DNA from: Ecdyonurus torrentis
Lineage: Eukaryota > Arthropoda > Insecta > Ephemeroptera > Heptageniidae
Length of the DNA: 64,000 nt
NCBI GenBank assembly: GCA_949318235.1
Contig: OX439132.1
Coordinates: 15,903,943-15,967,942 of the forward strand
Direction of reading: 5' to 3'
Positions 1 through 15,018 of the stretch are shown piece by piece. A program made the position numbers and the translations under genes. The notes under the pieces were generated by a model. It was not told where the DNA came from, did no database searches, and saw nothing but the letters and a program-made list of their open reading frames with translations. Position 1 is the stretch's first letter. Each line of letters begins with the position of its first letter.

Positions 1-1950
1 GTCAATACAAATTATTATTTTATATAGCAACATGAAAATATATACGTATACACTATACTATTGATATTATATAGTCTATTCTCTAATTTTATGTTGTTTA
101 TATTATTTATTATAAAAAAATCCTTTAAATTATTTAAAAGTATATGCAGAGCACACATATACATTAAAAGGTTCTATGTAATATTAATTCCCACTTCTAC
201 TGAATCCATCAAATTTTATGAAATAATAGCTTATAATTCTCACTTATTCTAAACGAATATAAAAAAAAGTCAAACAAGCTTATTCTTTTATTATTATTTA
301 CTTTGTTTATAATTTTAAAAATTAGCACCGTATGCGACGTTTTTTTTATGGTGTTTTAATTACATTAATATAATCTTCTCTATGCTGCGTGTTTGCGAGA
401 AGATGAAGATTAAGAGGAAGGAATGTGCGGGTGTGAGCAAAGTATCTTTATATGTATATGTTGTGCATGCAATGAGATGCGTTCTTTTGATTGTGTACTG
501 TACCGGCCGCGCCGTGCTTTTTTACTCTTACGCAAATTTCAGTGGCATAGTAGAGTTTGTTGACTTTAGTAAATAAATATAATTAAGTGAGAAAACCTTA
601 TTTAGATAATCATAATAATTTATCTATACTGTACAGTTGAAAAAAGTTAAAATATATGATATGAAAAGAGTAAATATATTTTATGTAACAAATTTACAAA
701 ATGTCTATATAGCTATATGAAAATGAACGTAAAATATAACGTAATAGGTTTTGTATTAGATAAATATTTTTATTTTTATTTAATTTCCTATATAGCTTAC
801 AATATATTTTTATTAAAAAATATATATAATAAACATGTTCAATAATGACATGCGGTATAAATTTCAATAATATTCTATATAACATCAAAATCAGTTTTGA
901 ATGTTCCATTCGTGTGATAATATCAATCTACGTAAGTATTATACTCTATGCAGTTTGAAAAGAAAAAAACTCTAATTGTTTTGTAAATATAAGAATATAC
1001 AAAGAAACACGAAAGTGCATCACGCATGATACAGTATATTACTGCAGAATATAACTTAATATTTATACGTTGTGTTTGCCATAGGTCTTAAAATAGTTTA
1101 TATATAAAAAAAAAATGTATGACATCTCATTATAAAAATTATAAATATCTTTCTCTCGTATTATTTTTCTATAATTATAAGCATATGGACTACAAAATGC
1201 TATCAAGTTTGGCTACACGGGTCACAGAAACTTGAAGAAGAGAGATCTCTTTGGGTATAGCATTATATATTGAACAGACGTTTGAATTTGAATACTTCTG
1301 CAGATGTGTTTTGTTTTATTTTAGGTTTAGTTTTTTTTTAAGCAAAGAATTGCAATAAAAAATAGTTTAGCAAATTTTTAAATCATATTTCTTTTACTTT
1401 ACAGAACAAAAAGTTGGGATAATATTTCCGTTTGCAAAAACAGAAGTATATAGTTTTGGCCTATATATAGGGACCAGTTGACCTACTTGTGATTTTTTTT
1501 ATAAAGTTAAAGGGTTGGTTATAAGATAAGAAATGTGTTTTGTTGTATTTTATAGATGAGGGCGAAACTAAAATTTGTGAGCATAACTGTGAAAAAGCAA
1601 AGTCGCCTAAGTCAATTTTAATTCTGTAAAGTAAACATTTGTGTTATTAACTTATTACTATGTGAACATTATCATGTAGTATTGTGTTTTACTATATTTT
1701 TTATTTTTTTATTGTCATGCAACTTACAATCCCAATTGTACAATAGAGTACAATAATTTTACTCTCTTTTAATTATTTTAGCAGCGAAAACTTTTCCGAT
1801 AGGGTAGTATTTTGATACATAAAACGGCTTGTTAAATTATTTCCAAAAATCAATACATGTTGCTTTTTCAGTAAACAAAAAAGTAACAAACCATGACTCG
1901 CATTATACATTTACACACTTGCTATTTTTAGTTTTGTCCTAAAGACTTAC

Positions 1951-2215
1951 ATGTAAAAGGATGATGATCACGTGATTTGGTGTCAGTAACCTGGTGATAC
2001 GTCGCAGAGTATATGGACGAGGACCGCGACGAACCGGGTCGAAACTGGATCTTATGTTCCCGGCAGTTGCAGCCACTGAGACCGGTAGGCAGTGCGTCTG
2101 CGTACTGAACTCGCGCGAGCCACCCACGGGATCAAATATTACAATCTGACGTTGTTAGAGAGTCAGAGGACCCTCGGCAACTCACAGCTACCACCCCGCA
2201 TGCATTGCTGACGTC
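1951..2215 (-). promoter_or_regulatory. GC-rich island with a possible minus-strand first exon
   Basis: About 260 bp of clearly higher GC. It is open in one minus-strand frame without an ATG and ends in a strong donor, ACAT|gtaagt (intron from 1950). It may be an alternative 5' exon of the same leftward gene suggested at 13.1 kb. No family match. Confidence 0.3.
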
Positions 2216-5200
2216 AAAACATTGAAATTTAATACCATAATTTTGCATCTTAATTTCTTTGTTTACTTAAATTTTTATTATTATTATTTTGTAGTATAGC
2301 CAATCTGTTGAACAGAGTAGAGGGAAAACTTTTCCAAAAGTAAATTTAGTAAATATTCAAGATTATCTGAGTGGCATAAAATCAATACCATATCAAAATC
2401 CCTTCTAATGAACAAAATAATTCTCGGTGTATTTTTTCCTGCAATGATGTGATCCAATATAGAGTAATAAAAAGAAATTAACGCATTTTAAGAACAAAAT
2501 AGACGTGAAGTCATTAAAAAAAATTATAGTTAAAAAATTTACCCCCTTCCAATAATGAAGGCAATAAAAACTCTAACAAAAGCAAAAACTTGAAGCCAAC
2601 GCACAGATATAATAATAAAATGTGTAGTTGCATTGCATTGCACCCTCGATGCAGCTAAAATATAGGACAAACTTGTGCTATAAGACGTGAGACACTGAAC
2701 TATAAAGGGGGTAACTCTTCTGCAGCGGGTCATTGAACTTCAAAAAGCTATGGGGAGAGAACGAAAGGAGAGAGAAATAGAGCTGCTCAGCGAGAAAGAT
2801 TGCATGCAAATGGCTGGGAATATCATCGTTTAGATCAACTTTTTTTAAGTTCTTGCAAGCTGCTTATTATGCTTATACTCTCTTGTTGTTTGTTTATTTT
2901 TTTCCTTCGTATATACGTATTCAATATTATTGTATTAAAATATATAGCTAAAATATTTATTGCGTAGAGAAAGTTTAGCGTGATATTGGTGAAAAAAAAT
3001 CGTAATCTACTTTGAAGAAGGCAAAAAATCGAGAAACAGTATTAAAACATGAAAATTCTTCAGATTTGAAATTTACAGGGGTGCAAATGAAAATCAATAT
3101 TTACTCGAAAGTGAAAGAAACGTATAAACATTACCGCACATATACTGTAAAGAAGGTATTATCATGCCTTCTTAATTAAATGTTGTTCTGTAACTTTCAT
3201 GATATATAGACATAATAATATTGATCCACCTTGAGTACCTTGACAACCGAAGTGGACAGAGAATTATCTCCCCTGGTCTGAAATGCTTGTTTTAGTGGAC
3301 TGTGCCAAGAGTTTGCTCGATCGCTACATCTCAGAGATGCATTCTATTTTTATCCTCGCGCAGTTTCCTTTCCTCGCGGAGGTGACGTACAAAATAAACC
3401 ACGGAATGCGAGTGTGTGTTGTGAACACTAACACTCCAGTTTTGCATATTATATACTATATATACAAATCAAGAGGAGATACAAGTCACCGCCAAATATA
3501 GGTTTTTACACGTGTGTAAGAGATTGCGCAATATACTGGGGATTTTAATTCTATATTTAAATTTAAATATCAACTATTTATATTTTAGCTATCATGACTT
3601 TAAACTCAATCTGCAAAATTGTGTTATATTTTTAATACACGTATTTGACAAGGGAAAGAAAGAAAATAACAAATTAAAAGCTTCAAAATTGTAATTATAA
3701 AAGTAGTATAATTGTTGGATCATAATTGTTGAGGTAATTCTTTATCAAACTTGATGAGTCATAACTGCACGTAATTTCAATAAAAATAATCAATAATTAT
3801 TATAAATAGTATTGATAATGTACTATTAATAGATTTAGCATGACTACTCTCCTGTAAAGTCGGCAACTTTTGCATCTTTTATGTACTGCGGGTTGCCTAA
3901 GGTCAAAGGATCACCTGCCTTAGTAGCCTTCACGACAAAAATTCACGGCCACAAACAAAAGCTCGTTATTCGTTCCGTAGCTTGACTTACAAACCTTGAA
4001 ATTTTCACACTTATTCGATCAATATTATAATATACGAATATATATTTTTTTTATTCATCTTAAACCATTACAAAAGAATTTTTACTTAGAAATATTGTAT
4101 AAGTTTTTATACTGTACGTATATAGTACTGTGTACGTGTTATATTTCAATCATCACATCTTAACAGTCCATTAATTCAAAAGTCTTATCGCCTCGGCGTC
4201 TATACTATAGGTTTTACATGAATATATAAAGTTTTTTGTTTCTATTCACTGCGATGAATCTATCATCACTAGCTTTTTCTTTTATCTATACGTTACAGTT
4301 GAATATTATATTTTTTATTTTGTGTATGGGTGGGTGGGAGAGAGGGATGAAATTAAGTCCTAAATGCGCAGTACATAGATTCAGAATTACGTCACGGAAA
4401 GTTCCAAAGAAGTGAGAGAGACATTCAGACATACAGAAAGAAAAGAAAAGAAAATGCTGGGGTTTTATATGAAAGAAAATTTCCTAGAAAAATATTCTGA
4501 ATTTTCTACAATTTCTAAGCCAATATTTTACTTTCTGTTTAATATATAGGACTCTACTGTATATGCAACGCATTAAGTTAATATGCTACGAAATTTTTGA
4601 TATAAAGAAAAAAACAATGAATTTGATCATGTTAAAACTAAAAATTTAATGCTCACAGCACTTGAACAATTTATCATAGTGTACTGTTCAAATTTGCTCT
4701 ATATAGCATAATATAGATAAATTCGTTCACTTATCATACCCCAACCTCTATGTACTGTACAGTATATATATTTTATTATTATTACTAAATGTATGTTCAA
4801 ATTATGATTCATTTTTTTATGAATAAAATCAAATAGTACTTTTTTTTAAAAAAAAAAAAGCGAGGGAAATGAATCACAAGTAATAAAGATTATGTATGAA
4901 GGTGCAGCTTTGTATATACATATACAGTCAAAGTTTGTCCCGGCTTATCTCTCTCTCTCTCTCTCTGCAAACATCGCAAACGAATATAATTTTTCTCTTC
5001 AATTTACACGTCTTATCATTTGACCGATACCATAATGTCTCTCTTTTTTATTAAAACAATTCCTCCTTTCTCTTTTATCATTAAATTTTATTGTGCTATC
5101 ACAAATCTTAAAATAACTATTATTAAAAGATTATATATAAGATAAAACTCTGTGATTTTAATTGTTATTTCTTTAACTACTAGAAGAGTATAGATTTTGT

Positions 5201-6464
5201 TTTTTCTTAATGAAATTTTGCAATAATATAGTATACTCTATTTTATTCAGGTAAATATTGATAGATTATAACATAAATTTATCAATTTGTAAATACAAAT
5301 ACAACCTAAATTGAGTAAAAAGTAAAGTAAATTACATATATATATTTTTTTACGATAAACACATCTTAATGTATAATCGGTATAATGTTTGAGAAAAATC
5401 AACAAACGGAGTGTAATGTTAGCTTTTTATATAGATTATTTTTTTCTCTGTATTCATGAACTTTATTGCTTTTTTATTTTTTTTAATCCGTTGCCAGTAT
5501 CGATGCTTCAGTCAAATTCATGCATAGAGATGTACATTAATTGATTATTTATTTACTTGCCCTGGTTGTGGATGGAGCCTAGTTGTGGATGGACATGGTG
5601 CTCCTTACTGCTCGAGTGAACGACTGACTAGGACTGCAGAACAGTAAAAACCCCGCTATATTTCATCCCCTTGACAGCTGCTTTGCACCCGAGTGGCCTA
5701 TAGAATGCATACCGCGCTTTATACTTGCTATGCGCTCTGTTCTAATATCGACCAAAGCTAAGCGCCGGCGCCAACAGATCGATTTAGCACCACATCTTAT
5801 ATTTTGTAGGCACCATTCACCTCCATTGTGGAGCTCATATAAGAATCGTGCATTTGTTTACGTTTCTCCCCATACAAAAACATAATATGTAAATTTTTTT
5901 TATCAGTTCATTTTTTTAAGAAAAGAAATAAGTTCTACAGACTTAATACTTTATTTTTAATTATTTCATAAGTTAATATCGATCGTAATTAATGTTTTAT
6001 AGAATATTTTTTAAGCACTCTATAAGCAATACACTATAGCATTGTTTTACCGCACAATAATAATTGAATTGTCAATAAAACGTTTATTTCTTTGGGAAAG
6101 TTTCATTATGAATAACATCACTACTGTAATTTCGATCGATGTACTGCGCTGCGCTTTAACATTAAAATTCAATAAAATGATGAATCAACATTTTTTTTTT
6201 CCAAGTTGCATTCTTGTGCAATGTTACGTATTATACTAAAATAATATATTATAGTAGGTATGCTTTATAGCATTTCAAACTTGCGCAAATCCAGTTGACA
6301 CTTGTATGGCATCGTAAGACTCTTTATTGGTCTTATATCAGTCGTCATATTTATTTCAAGCACAAGCGATGGGGTAGGCAAAATCATTGTATATTTAATA
6401 CACATGCATTATAATGCAATAATGAATAACTGTCACGTTGTAACAGCGTTAATTAAATTTTTCA

Positions 6465-6517
6465 ATAGTAAATAAACATAATATAGTATATAATATATAT
6501 ATATGTTTATTTACTAT
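6465..6517. repeat. Inverted repeat with 16-bp perfect arms
   Basis: ATAGTAAATAAACATA (6465-6480) and its exact complement (6502-6517) flank a 21-bp AT-rich loop. In intergenic DNA. Confidence 0.85.
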
Positions 6518-7350
6518 TATATAGGGTTAAATTAAATAATGACATCATATAGAAACTTTTAATATTATTGTTTATCGGTAGACGGAAGTTGAGGTTGGAG
6601 GTTCTTATCAAGTACACACATTATTGCATTTTTTTTTCTTCCTTCTTTTAATGCCTTAGAGTTTGAAATATCCAGTTTTTTTTAGTTATTATTTCCTTTT
6701 TATTCACATTTGACCTAAGAACAATCAATAAAGGGTTATAATGATTTTAATCTATACAGAATATTTTTTTAAAATGTTGAAATGAGACGCTTTTTTTATA
6801 AGTATATACAATTAGAATTATATTTATTTTTCATGTTACGTTACGCTTAAATTATTCTCTTATTTTTAAATAAAAGCCACAAAAAAAAAGTTTTATTCTT
6901 GTGTTAAAATGGTCATGACAATCAATATTATAAAAAAAAATCCTATATGTACGGTTATATATTGCCTGAGTTTTATAATGCAGGGAAAAAGGAGGCAGAG
7001 ACCCATGAGGGTTATATTATATTGGCCTTTACAACCTTGCCCTGTTAAACTATGCATATAAAAGAGTACGAGCATAAGAAATAGATTTCTCTAAAACGTT
7101 TCAGGTACAAGACGCGTGACTTGAACAATCAACTATTTTAAGTGACAATGTCCGAAACTAGAGGAGAAATAAAATTATTTATTTACATATAGAAGACTTC
7201 ACTTTTAAAGTATTTCAATTTTTTATAGTAGCGTGTAGCGTATATATATTTGAGAGAATATCATCCTCCCGTCCCGTTTATTGAAATTAAAAACGCAATT
7301 TTTTTAAGGATAGTTTTTATAAGCTTGAACATAGTGATGAGACATAGAGT

Positions 7351-7351
<1 letters not shown>

Positions 7352-7412
<61 letters not shown>
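7352..7412. repeat. (GA)n microsatellite
   Basis: About 61 bp of uninterrupted GA dinucleotide in intergenic DNA. Confidence 0.95.
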
Positions 7413-7415
<3 letters not shown>

Positions 7416-9445
7416 GTAACGCGGAGGAGGTCTTGATAAAAAAAATATATGGAGCTAAAATTAGTTCTATATTAATGTGGAATAATTTTTATTTTTAAAT
7501 TACTTTCTTTTAAAATTTTGGTGAAATAGATACCAGTTTGCAATCAAAATTTAGTTGCAAGTAATTAAAACTTTTAAGATCTATTTATCTTTAATCTCTA
7601 TACCATTTATGCGATGTATGTAAATAAAAATATTAATTTTAAGTTCAACTACCCATTGGCCCTGAAATAAAATTTTACATTTTAGGGTACATTGATATAA
7701 TATATTGCTTTGAAAAGCATTGATGAATATAAACAATTTAAATGTGAAATGAATTTTAAGGATAAGAGTCATTGCTCTTCTTTTCTTTTGTTACTAAACT
7801 TCTCCAAGTTTCTTCTTCTTCTTTTTTTTTTTTGTCTATACAGATAAAAAAAAAAAAAAAAAAAACATTTCCTTGAAATTTTTATTTACTAACATTGTAC
7901 CTTTTTCACCAATTTCTAGAAATTTTCTTATAACAATAAAAATTATATATTATCCCTTAAAATTTAAGGTTGACCCTATACATACTTGTTTGAACTACTT
8001 ATATGCAATACATAGAAAATAAATAAAGTATTATATTAATAATGACGGCCTCCATGTAACGCACGTGCCAAAAACCATGTCAGAATAGGGTGAAAAATTG
8101 CATACACAATAGGTAAAAAGTTTTTTTTCTACTTAAAATGTTTACTTAATCATTTAGAATATAATACATAAAAAAAGAGAGATGTCCCAGGGTCATTTTC
8201 ATATATGTCCCGTTGTAAGTATAGAAAAGTAATATATCAAGGTATAAGAAAGACGACATCTCAATACGTTTTCACTGTCGCCTCAACAATTAGGGGTTGT
8301 TCCGCTTAGACATTTTCCATTTGTTTATACTACAATTATATGACTATTTACAGTACTATATAGAATATAGGAATAAAGGTTTTAGAGGTTACATAGGAAT
8401 ATAAAATTCTATTGTAAAAAAATTCTAAGTTCCACCCCTCCACCATTTTAAGGTAAATGTCCCAAAGAAAAAGTAATATAAAGAATTTTGTATACTATAA
8501 AAATATAAATTTAAATAATATTATCCCGGTAAAAAAATACGACTAAATGAACCCGTTACAGAAATATAAATAAAACCAGAAGGATAATTTTTTGAAAGTA
8601 GAGATTATTTTATACTGTCAAGGTGTGGTGCGTGCATGTTTGACAATATCTCAAAATTTAAAGGATTGAAAAATAATTATAATATATTTCATCTTATAAA
8701 AGTTACAAATAAAATAAAGTAAACTAAAAAGGTTTCATTGCATTTTAATATTGCTACATTTTTTTTAAAGACTTCGTAAGGTCAGAAAGTTTACAATAAC
8801 AAACCGATCACAAATACTATGTACCTGCCTAAAAATAAGACCTTGATGTGAAGAGAAATTTTACCCTCTACTGCTTGTGTCCTTCAATCAATTTTCAATA
8901 TCATCCATCAACCCCTCTGCACCATTTGATCCTTTCCCTTTTCATTTTCTCCCTTTTCTCCACTCTATTTTGCTCTAAACGCGTCAAAAATATTTCAGAA
9001 AATATTTTTTGACGTTTTCCGCATTTTTAAATAAATTTTATGGTAACAAAGGTAAAAAAAAAATTTTTTAAAAAAAATCTTATCTTAAGTTGTAAACATG
9101 TTTTGTATTTAAAATAAGTTATGCTATTCTAACTGTCTTCTATAGCTTTTGACTTTTGAAATCTGCGGCTCGTAGTATAGTAAGAAAAAAAATATCTGAA
9201 GAAGAGCGAGTTAAGTATCGTGCTGTGAGAGTTTTTGTTAAATATTGGTGACTTTAGAGACCTATGAGTTTTCACTCATGCTGCACTTTATTATCATAAG
9301 GGCATCTCCGTAACAGAGCAAACTCTTTCTTTTTTAATGCTGTCAATCATTTTTCCTATTCCATAGAAAAAAAAAGTCAACAAAAGCTACAAATTATCTA
9401 TTTTAATTTAGTTTAATATACAACAGAAAAATATTAAAGGAGTGA

Positions 9446-9626
<181 letters not shown>

Positions 9627-11843
9627 CGGAAAATAAAAATAAACGTTTTATTATAAAAAGTGTAAATTTTTATTTAATTTATTTCGCATTTTGTCTCCTT
9701 GCATATAACGAAAGGGAGTGAGTCACACTGTTTAGACGGGTGTTAAATTTCACTTGAAAGTCCTCTATTTTTTGCCTGCGAATGTACTCTTGACTTCAAC
9801 AATACCACCCTCTCCTTTTGATATTTAACAATGTAGACCAGACCATGGCGTGGCTGGACATTGGGAGAGGGATATGCAGACAGACTGACAGCTATTTTGC
9901 TTACCAAGGTGTTTTACAACCCACCCCCTACACAAATATAATAGTCTATTTTGGTATCAAAACAAGAAATTCCATAAAATTTGGCAACTGAAAATTACCA
10001 CTAGCGTAAATAAATGATATAATATTTATTACATTCGATGTTTATTCATTTTGCTTCATAAATTTTAAATTAAAATTAATCATTGTGATAATATAAATTG
10101 AGGTAGCAAAAATTGCTGTTTGTAACCAACCAATCGTTCAAAATATTATATATGGTAATAATGTATTAACTATTAGAATTTATTTATTTGTATTACGTAA
10201 GTATCTATATTATATTCTATACGTTAAAAAAATCTGTTGAGTTTAGAGTTAGAATCAAATCATACTTCGATAATTCTACAAATAAAAAAAAATCAAGAAA
10301 ACATAGCAAATAATTTCTTAACAAACATTTTATAATTTCTTTGTTTCATTCATTCAATTAATTAAAATTTGACATCAATAAAAAACAATACAAATTTAAA
10401 AAAAGTGGCGAACGTTTAATGTACCGTTATATGCGAGAGCACGTTATGTAAGGGGGAGTTAGATTTTCCTAGGTCAGGATTTTTTTTAATAAAAATCTAT
10501 AAATCGTTGTGTTGTGTCTGCGATACACCTGCGCTTAAAAAAAATTATTTCCGGTCTCCAATGAAACAATACACAAAATAAAAGGGAGAAAAAATATACT
10601 CTGTATGGATGGCTTCTTCCTTCGCAAAAATTTACGTAAATTAAAATAATGAACAGCTGCCGCATGGAAAATTTCCACTATACCCCACCCCTTTCGTTTT
10701 TTAACGTTACTAACGGTCGTTTATTTGCTACCTTCGTGATTATCTTTTTGTTTCATATATTATTTATTTTGCTTGTAATATCCCCCCCCCCCCCCCACCT
10801 CCCTCCCTACTACCTTTCTCTTTCCCTTAATTACTTACGAAAGAGATAACATGAGACATCGATCGATATAAAAATATATTCACCCTTCTTCGGTTTGAGC
10901 ACCAACAGCACCATGATGTAACGTGACTGTATTGAAATACTGACTGCTGCATAAAATTTTGGACTGCACTATATACTGAATGCACCATTGCATCTAATTT
11001 CTAGTCCAATAGACATGTACTGTTATGATTTACAACAATTATCCATAGTCGAATGACAACAAGAACAAAAGCTTTCTTACAACTTAACTTAACACTAATA
11101 ATTAAATAAATAATATTAAAAAAATCTTACATGTTACATTTATTGCAAAAAATATATTTATATTATAAAAATATCTCAAGGATGAAAAAAAATGTTACAC
11201 TTTATTCAATATAAAAACAATATAGGGATTAAATACTCATTCAAACGTTAAAATAGACAAGGTCTGATCAATGATGTGTAATCAAAAGTAAACTTTTTTT
11301 CCAAGTTTATATTATTTTACTTAAAAAAATTAATAATTAAATTAAAGAAAAGGTCAGGTCATGACAGATTTTTTTTTTTTTTTCAAAATTAAAAATATTA
11401 TATAACGTGCTGCAAATGATAACATTAATTTGCATTAGAAATTAAAAGTATATCTTCTAACAAACAAACAATAATTTAAAGTGTAACATCTGTACACCTT
11501 TCTCGCAAACATTTATATACCTCGCGTTTTTTTTTTTTTTTTTTTTTTTTTTGCCTTATATATATATTTTTTTTTTCAAACGATGTATATACATACAAAG
11601 TTAAGCCATACATTTGGTTAAAGTATGATGTCATCTTATATCCACAATCAATGATTCTTTTTATCCATGATTTGCACTATGTTGTACAGTATGTATATAC
11701 TGTGCTGATAACTCAAAATATACTATCATAAACGCCTTCCTTTTTATTGGTTAAACGTTACTTCCTTCCTTTAAAAGAACGGATCGTTTGTTTTGCTTGT
11801 TGTTATATGTTTTGCTATTTCTTCATCTCTATGTCGTTATTGT

Positions 11844-11892
<49 letters not shown>

Positions 11893-13043
11893 TTTACTAT
11901 TATTAATATAAATAATAAATTGGAAATGTTATAATAATTAAATTAATATTTTGATACTGAAAAATATTTTAACGAACTTTCAACATGTGTTTATTATTTT
12001 ATTTCAGGAATAAAATTAATTATAGCAGGTATTTAAATTTTAAAGCACTAGATAGGAACACTTACTTTTTCAATTTTAAGCTTAACGGCTTTTGTTAGCA
12101 TGCAAACGTATAAAAGCAATTGTGTTAAGTTTGTCAAAAGATTATAATATTAAAAAAAAATAATAATAAAAGTATTTCCCAATTTTTCATTTTTCTGTAT
12201 TATTTCTTAACAATTTAATACATATAATATTTATTTTAATTGAGTGACCTATATATTTATTAAAAATAGGGCAACGTTTATAAATTTGAAATAACAAAAG
12301 AGAAGAACAAAACTATAAGTAAAAAATTATGTTGAAATTTGAAAATATCACAATACGCTAATCAATATTATACTTATCACATCAGTCTTATTTGTCTATA
12401 ACTTTTTGTGAGAATCGTTCTATTTATAGATAATACTTTTCACATTATTATCTTTGAGGAACGAAATTACAATAATAATAAAAAAATCTTATCATAAATT
12501 TTGATTATTTTTTTATATCATGATAATATTATTTCGAATTAATTGTTATCGTTTTCTAAAATCAAGGCTTTTTTTTACGACTTATTTAATTATATTTGAC
12601 GATTTTTTTTTTTTTTTTTTTTTTTTTTACTATCCTCCATTGCGTTACTCTTTTCCTATATAAATTCGTCGTAATAAAAAAATCAATATTATCTTGACAA
12701 AAATGAGAAATTGCTTTAAACAAACAATTTGACATTTTTGTAGCTATGGAAACAAATATAAACTAATAAATAATATCGTTCATTACAGCAACATTTTAGT
12801 ATTTATTTTGGTGTGATTTTTTTACAATACCAAATAATCGGAACGTTGCATTTGTTTACATTGCAAAGTTCATTGACTTATTAAATGCATTTCGTGAGAA
12901 GTGCCATGGTGATTCTTTTATGTGATAAAATTAAAAAATTCTCCCCTAAATATGATAATTTACTATAAAATCAATAACATATAAATTATAAACTTCAAAA
13001 CATAATAAATTATAATTACTGTACTGTGATTTGTTTATCTTAC

Positions 13044-13173
13044 CTTAGTGTACAGATATGATTCCTCCAGCTCCAAGAAAAATCCAGGGTTATTAAGTTG
13101 TCCAGAGCGGATCACTTTGAGGGTAGTGGTGCACAGGGATACAAGCGAGCGCGCAAGTGCCGCGGGAGTAACT
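13044..13173 (-). promoter_or_regulatory. Candidate minus-strand promoter and non-coding first exon
   Basis: A GC-rich island (about 13050-13330) stands out from AT-rich surroundings. On the minus strand a TCAGTT initiator (13175-13170) is followed after about 130 nt by a strong donor, AAG|gtaaga (exon end 13044). No long ATG frame crosses it, so it would be a 5'UTR exon of a gene whose body lies to the left, possibly outside the window. The island is visible; the exon is inferred. Confidence 0.35.
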
Positions 13174-13822
13174 GAGAGGACCGGCGAGACCAAGCGACTT
13201 CCAAGCTACAGGAATGAATGAGGGTGAAGGCAAAAGCACAAGACACACGCGCCGCTCTCAACTCCGCGCACCACGCCGCGTCAAGTGAAAAACCTTACGA
13301 ATATGTCTTTTTATGCGTGTGCTCCACCTTCATCCGCTCCGCCTTCTATATAAGTTTCGAACGTTCCCTCTATCCCTGCTTTATTTCATTTTTTATTTAT
13401 TTTTTTTCTCTTTGTCTTAAAATAAAACACTGAAGTTGCTATTATCAACACTGATGGCAATAATCCAGAAAAACAATGTATTAATATATATATTTGTTTA
13501 AATCCCTCATGTTTTCGTAATTAAATAATAAAGGGGGAGGGGGTTACAATTACATGTACTCTATTATTTAATATGCAAAAAGATGCATATTATAATCTGT
13601 ATAAAGTAGAGATGTTTGTGTAAATTTATTTTATATATATGTTATGTGTTCTATAATATAGTATGGCAAGATCTAAAACATATAACTATAAGTTATCTTT
13701 TTGATTAATATACTTATTCATTTTATTTTATCTTTAAAAATTAATTTTTTAAATTTTTTATTTATATGTATTTGTTATAATTTCTTTACTATTTTTCGTT
13801 TAATTTGAATCAGGTTTAATTA

Positions 13823-13862
13823 ATTATATAGGGTTGTTATATATATAACAACCCTATATAAT
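13823..13862. repeat. Perfect 40-bp palindrome
   Basis: Bases 13823-13862 equal their own reverse complement, with GGGTTGTTATATA on the left and its mirror on the right. It could extrude as a cruciform or be a miniature inverted-repeat footprint. No gene function is implied. Confidence 0.9.
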
Positions 13863-13980
13863 GAGGTCGAGGATATAGACTTGAGGTAAAAATAAAATTA
13901 ATTGTAATTCAATTAATTTGAAGTAAATAAAAATTCTGTACAAATAGAAAGAAAGTGTCATAATATATTATATAATATAT

Positions 13981-13984
<4 letters not shown>

Positions 13985-14051
<67 letters not shown>

Positions 14052-14056
14052 ATATA
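13985..14056. repeat. (TA)n microsatellite
   Basis: A TA dinucleotide tract with one or two interruptions near 14037-14041. Intergenic. Confidence 0.93.
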
Positions 14057-14338
14057 ATATCTTATCATTAATTTATTAATCTGTAACTAATGTATAGTGG
14101 TATAGATATAATAAAACTTATAACATAACATTATATTAATTAAGTAATAATCATTAGATGTACCATGCGTACCTATATAATTTATTACAGTGTACATTTT
14201 CATGCATTATAATATATAATTATATATGACTACTTGAACTTTCACTCATCACGTAAACAAAGGTCAAGTTAGTGTAATTCTTAATAATTTCACTATTTTT
14301 ACAGGGTCTTAAATGAAGCATGCACTACAGATCATGGG

Positions 14339-14358
14339 GTGTCATATATATATGACAC
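14339..14358. repeat. Perfect 20-bp palindrome
   Basis: The segment GTGTCATATATATATGACAC is its own complement. It lies in intergenic DNA about 660 bp upstream of RPL37A. Confidence 0.85.
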
Positions 14359-14984
14359 GCTCGGTTAGATTAGCACACCATGACTGCTTCTCATGTTTAT
14401 CGTCCTTATATTTGCATGAATTTTGCTTTTGTCCCTGTCCTATTATAACTAAATAGTATATATATTTTTTACACTGTCACACATTTATGTATTAATTTTA
14501 CCTTTAAACATATCAGGTTTCTAAATGTAACCATAAAGAATCTCAATAAATAAATCAGGCTGAAAAGGCCGCATACGCATGTATTTTCTTCATATTATTT
14601 ATGATTTATGATAATATAAAATATATGGAAATACAATAACACTAATTATTACGCATACTTGTGTTTTGGTGTATCAAATGAATAGATGTATACCCCGAAT
14701 TAACAACAAAATTTGCAGTGCGTTTATATTTATTATTGAATATTCGACCCAGCATTTTTGCATCATCACTGCCAGCGTTTCAAAATGTAAGCATGTTGGC
14801 GCCAATTTGCCTCGTCATGTTTTGACTCATGTGTGGTAAATTTCATTCTGCTTATTATTAAATAAACAAAATTTATTATGTTTGTTTAAATACTTTAATT
14901 AAATTTCATAAAAAATTATATAAATGAAAGTTAATTTTATTCAAATAAAATTAATTTGACTTGAGTTTTTGTTTTGCTTATCAA

Positions 14985-15018
14985 CTTCCGTTTCTGTGTG
15001 GACGATTCTCACGTGAAA
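14985..15018 (+). promoter_or_regulatory. Candidate 5'TOP-like start region of RPL37A
   Basis: About 34 nt upstream of the ATG there is a C followed by a largely pyrimidine run (CTTCCGTTTCT from 14985). This resembles the terminal oligopyrimidine / TCT-type initiator at which ribosomal protein mRNAs start. The tract is interrupted by one G, so the exact start is uncertain. Inferred from position and composition. Confidence 0.4.
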
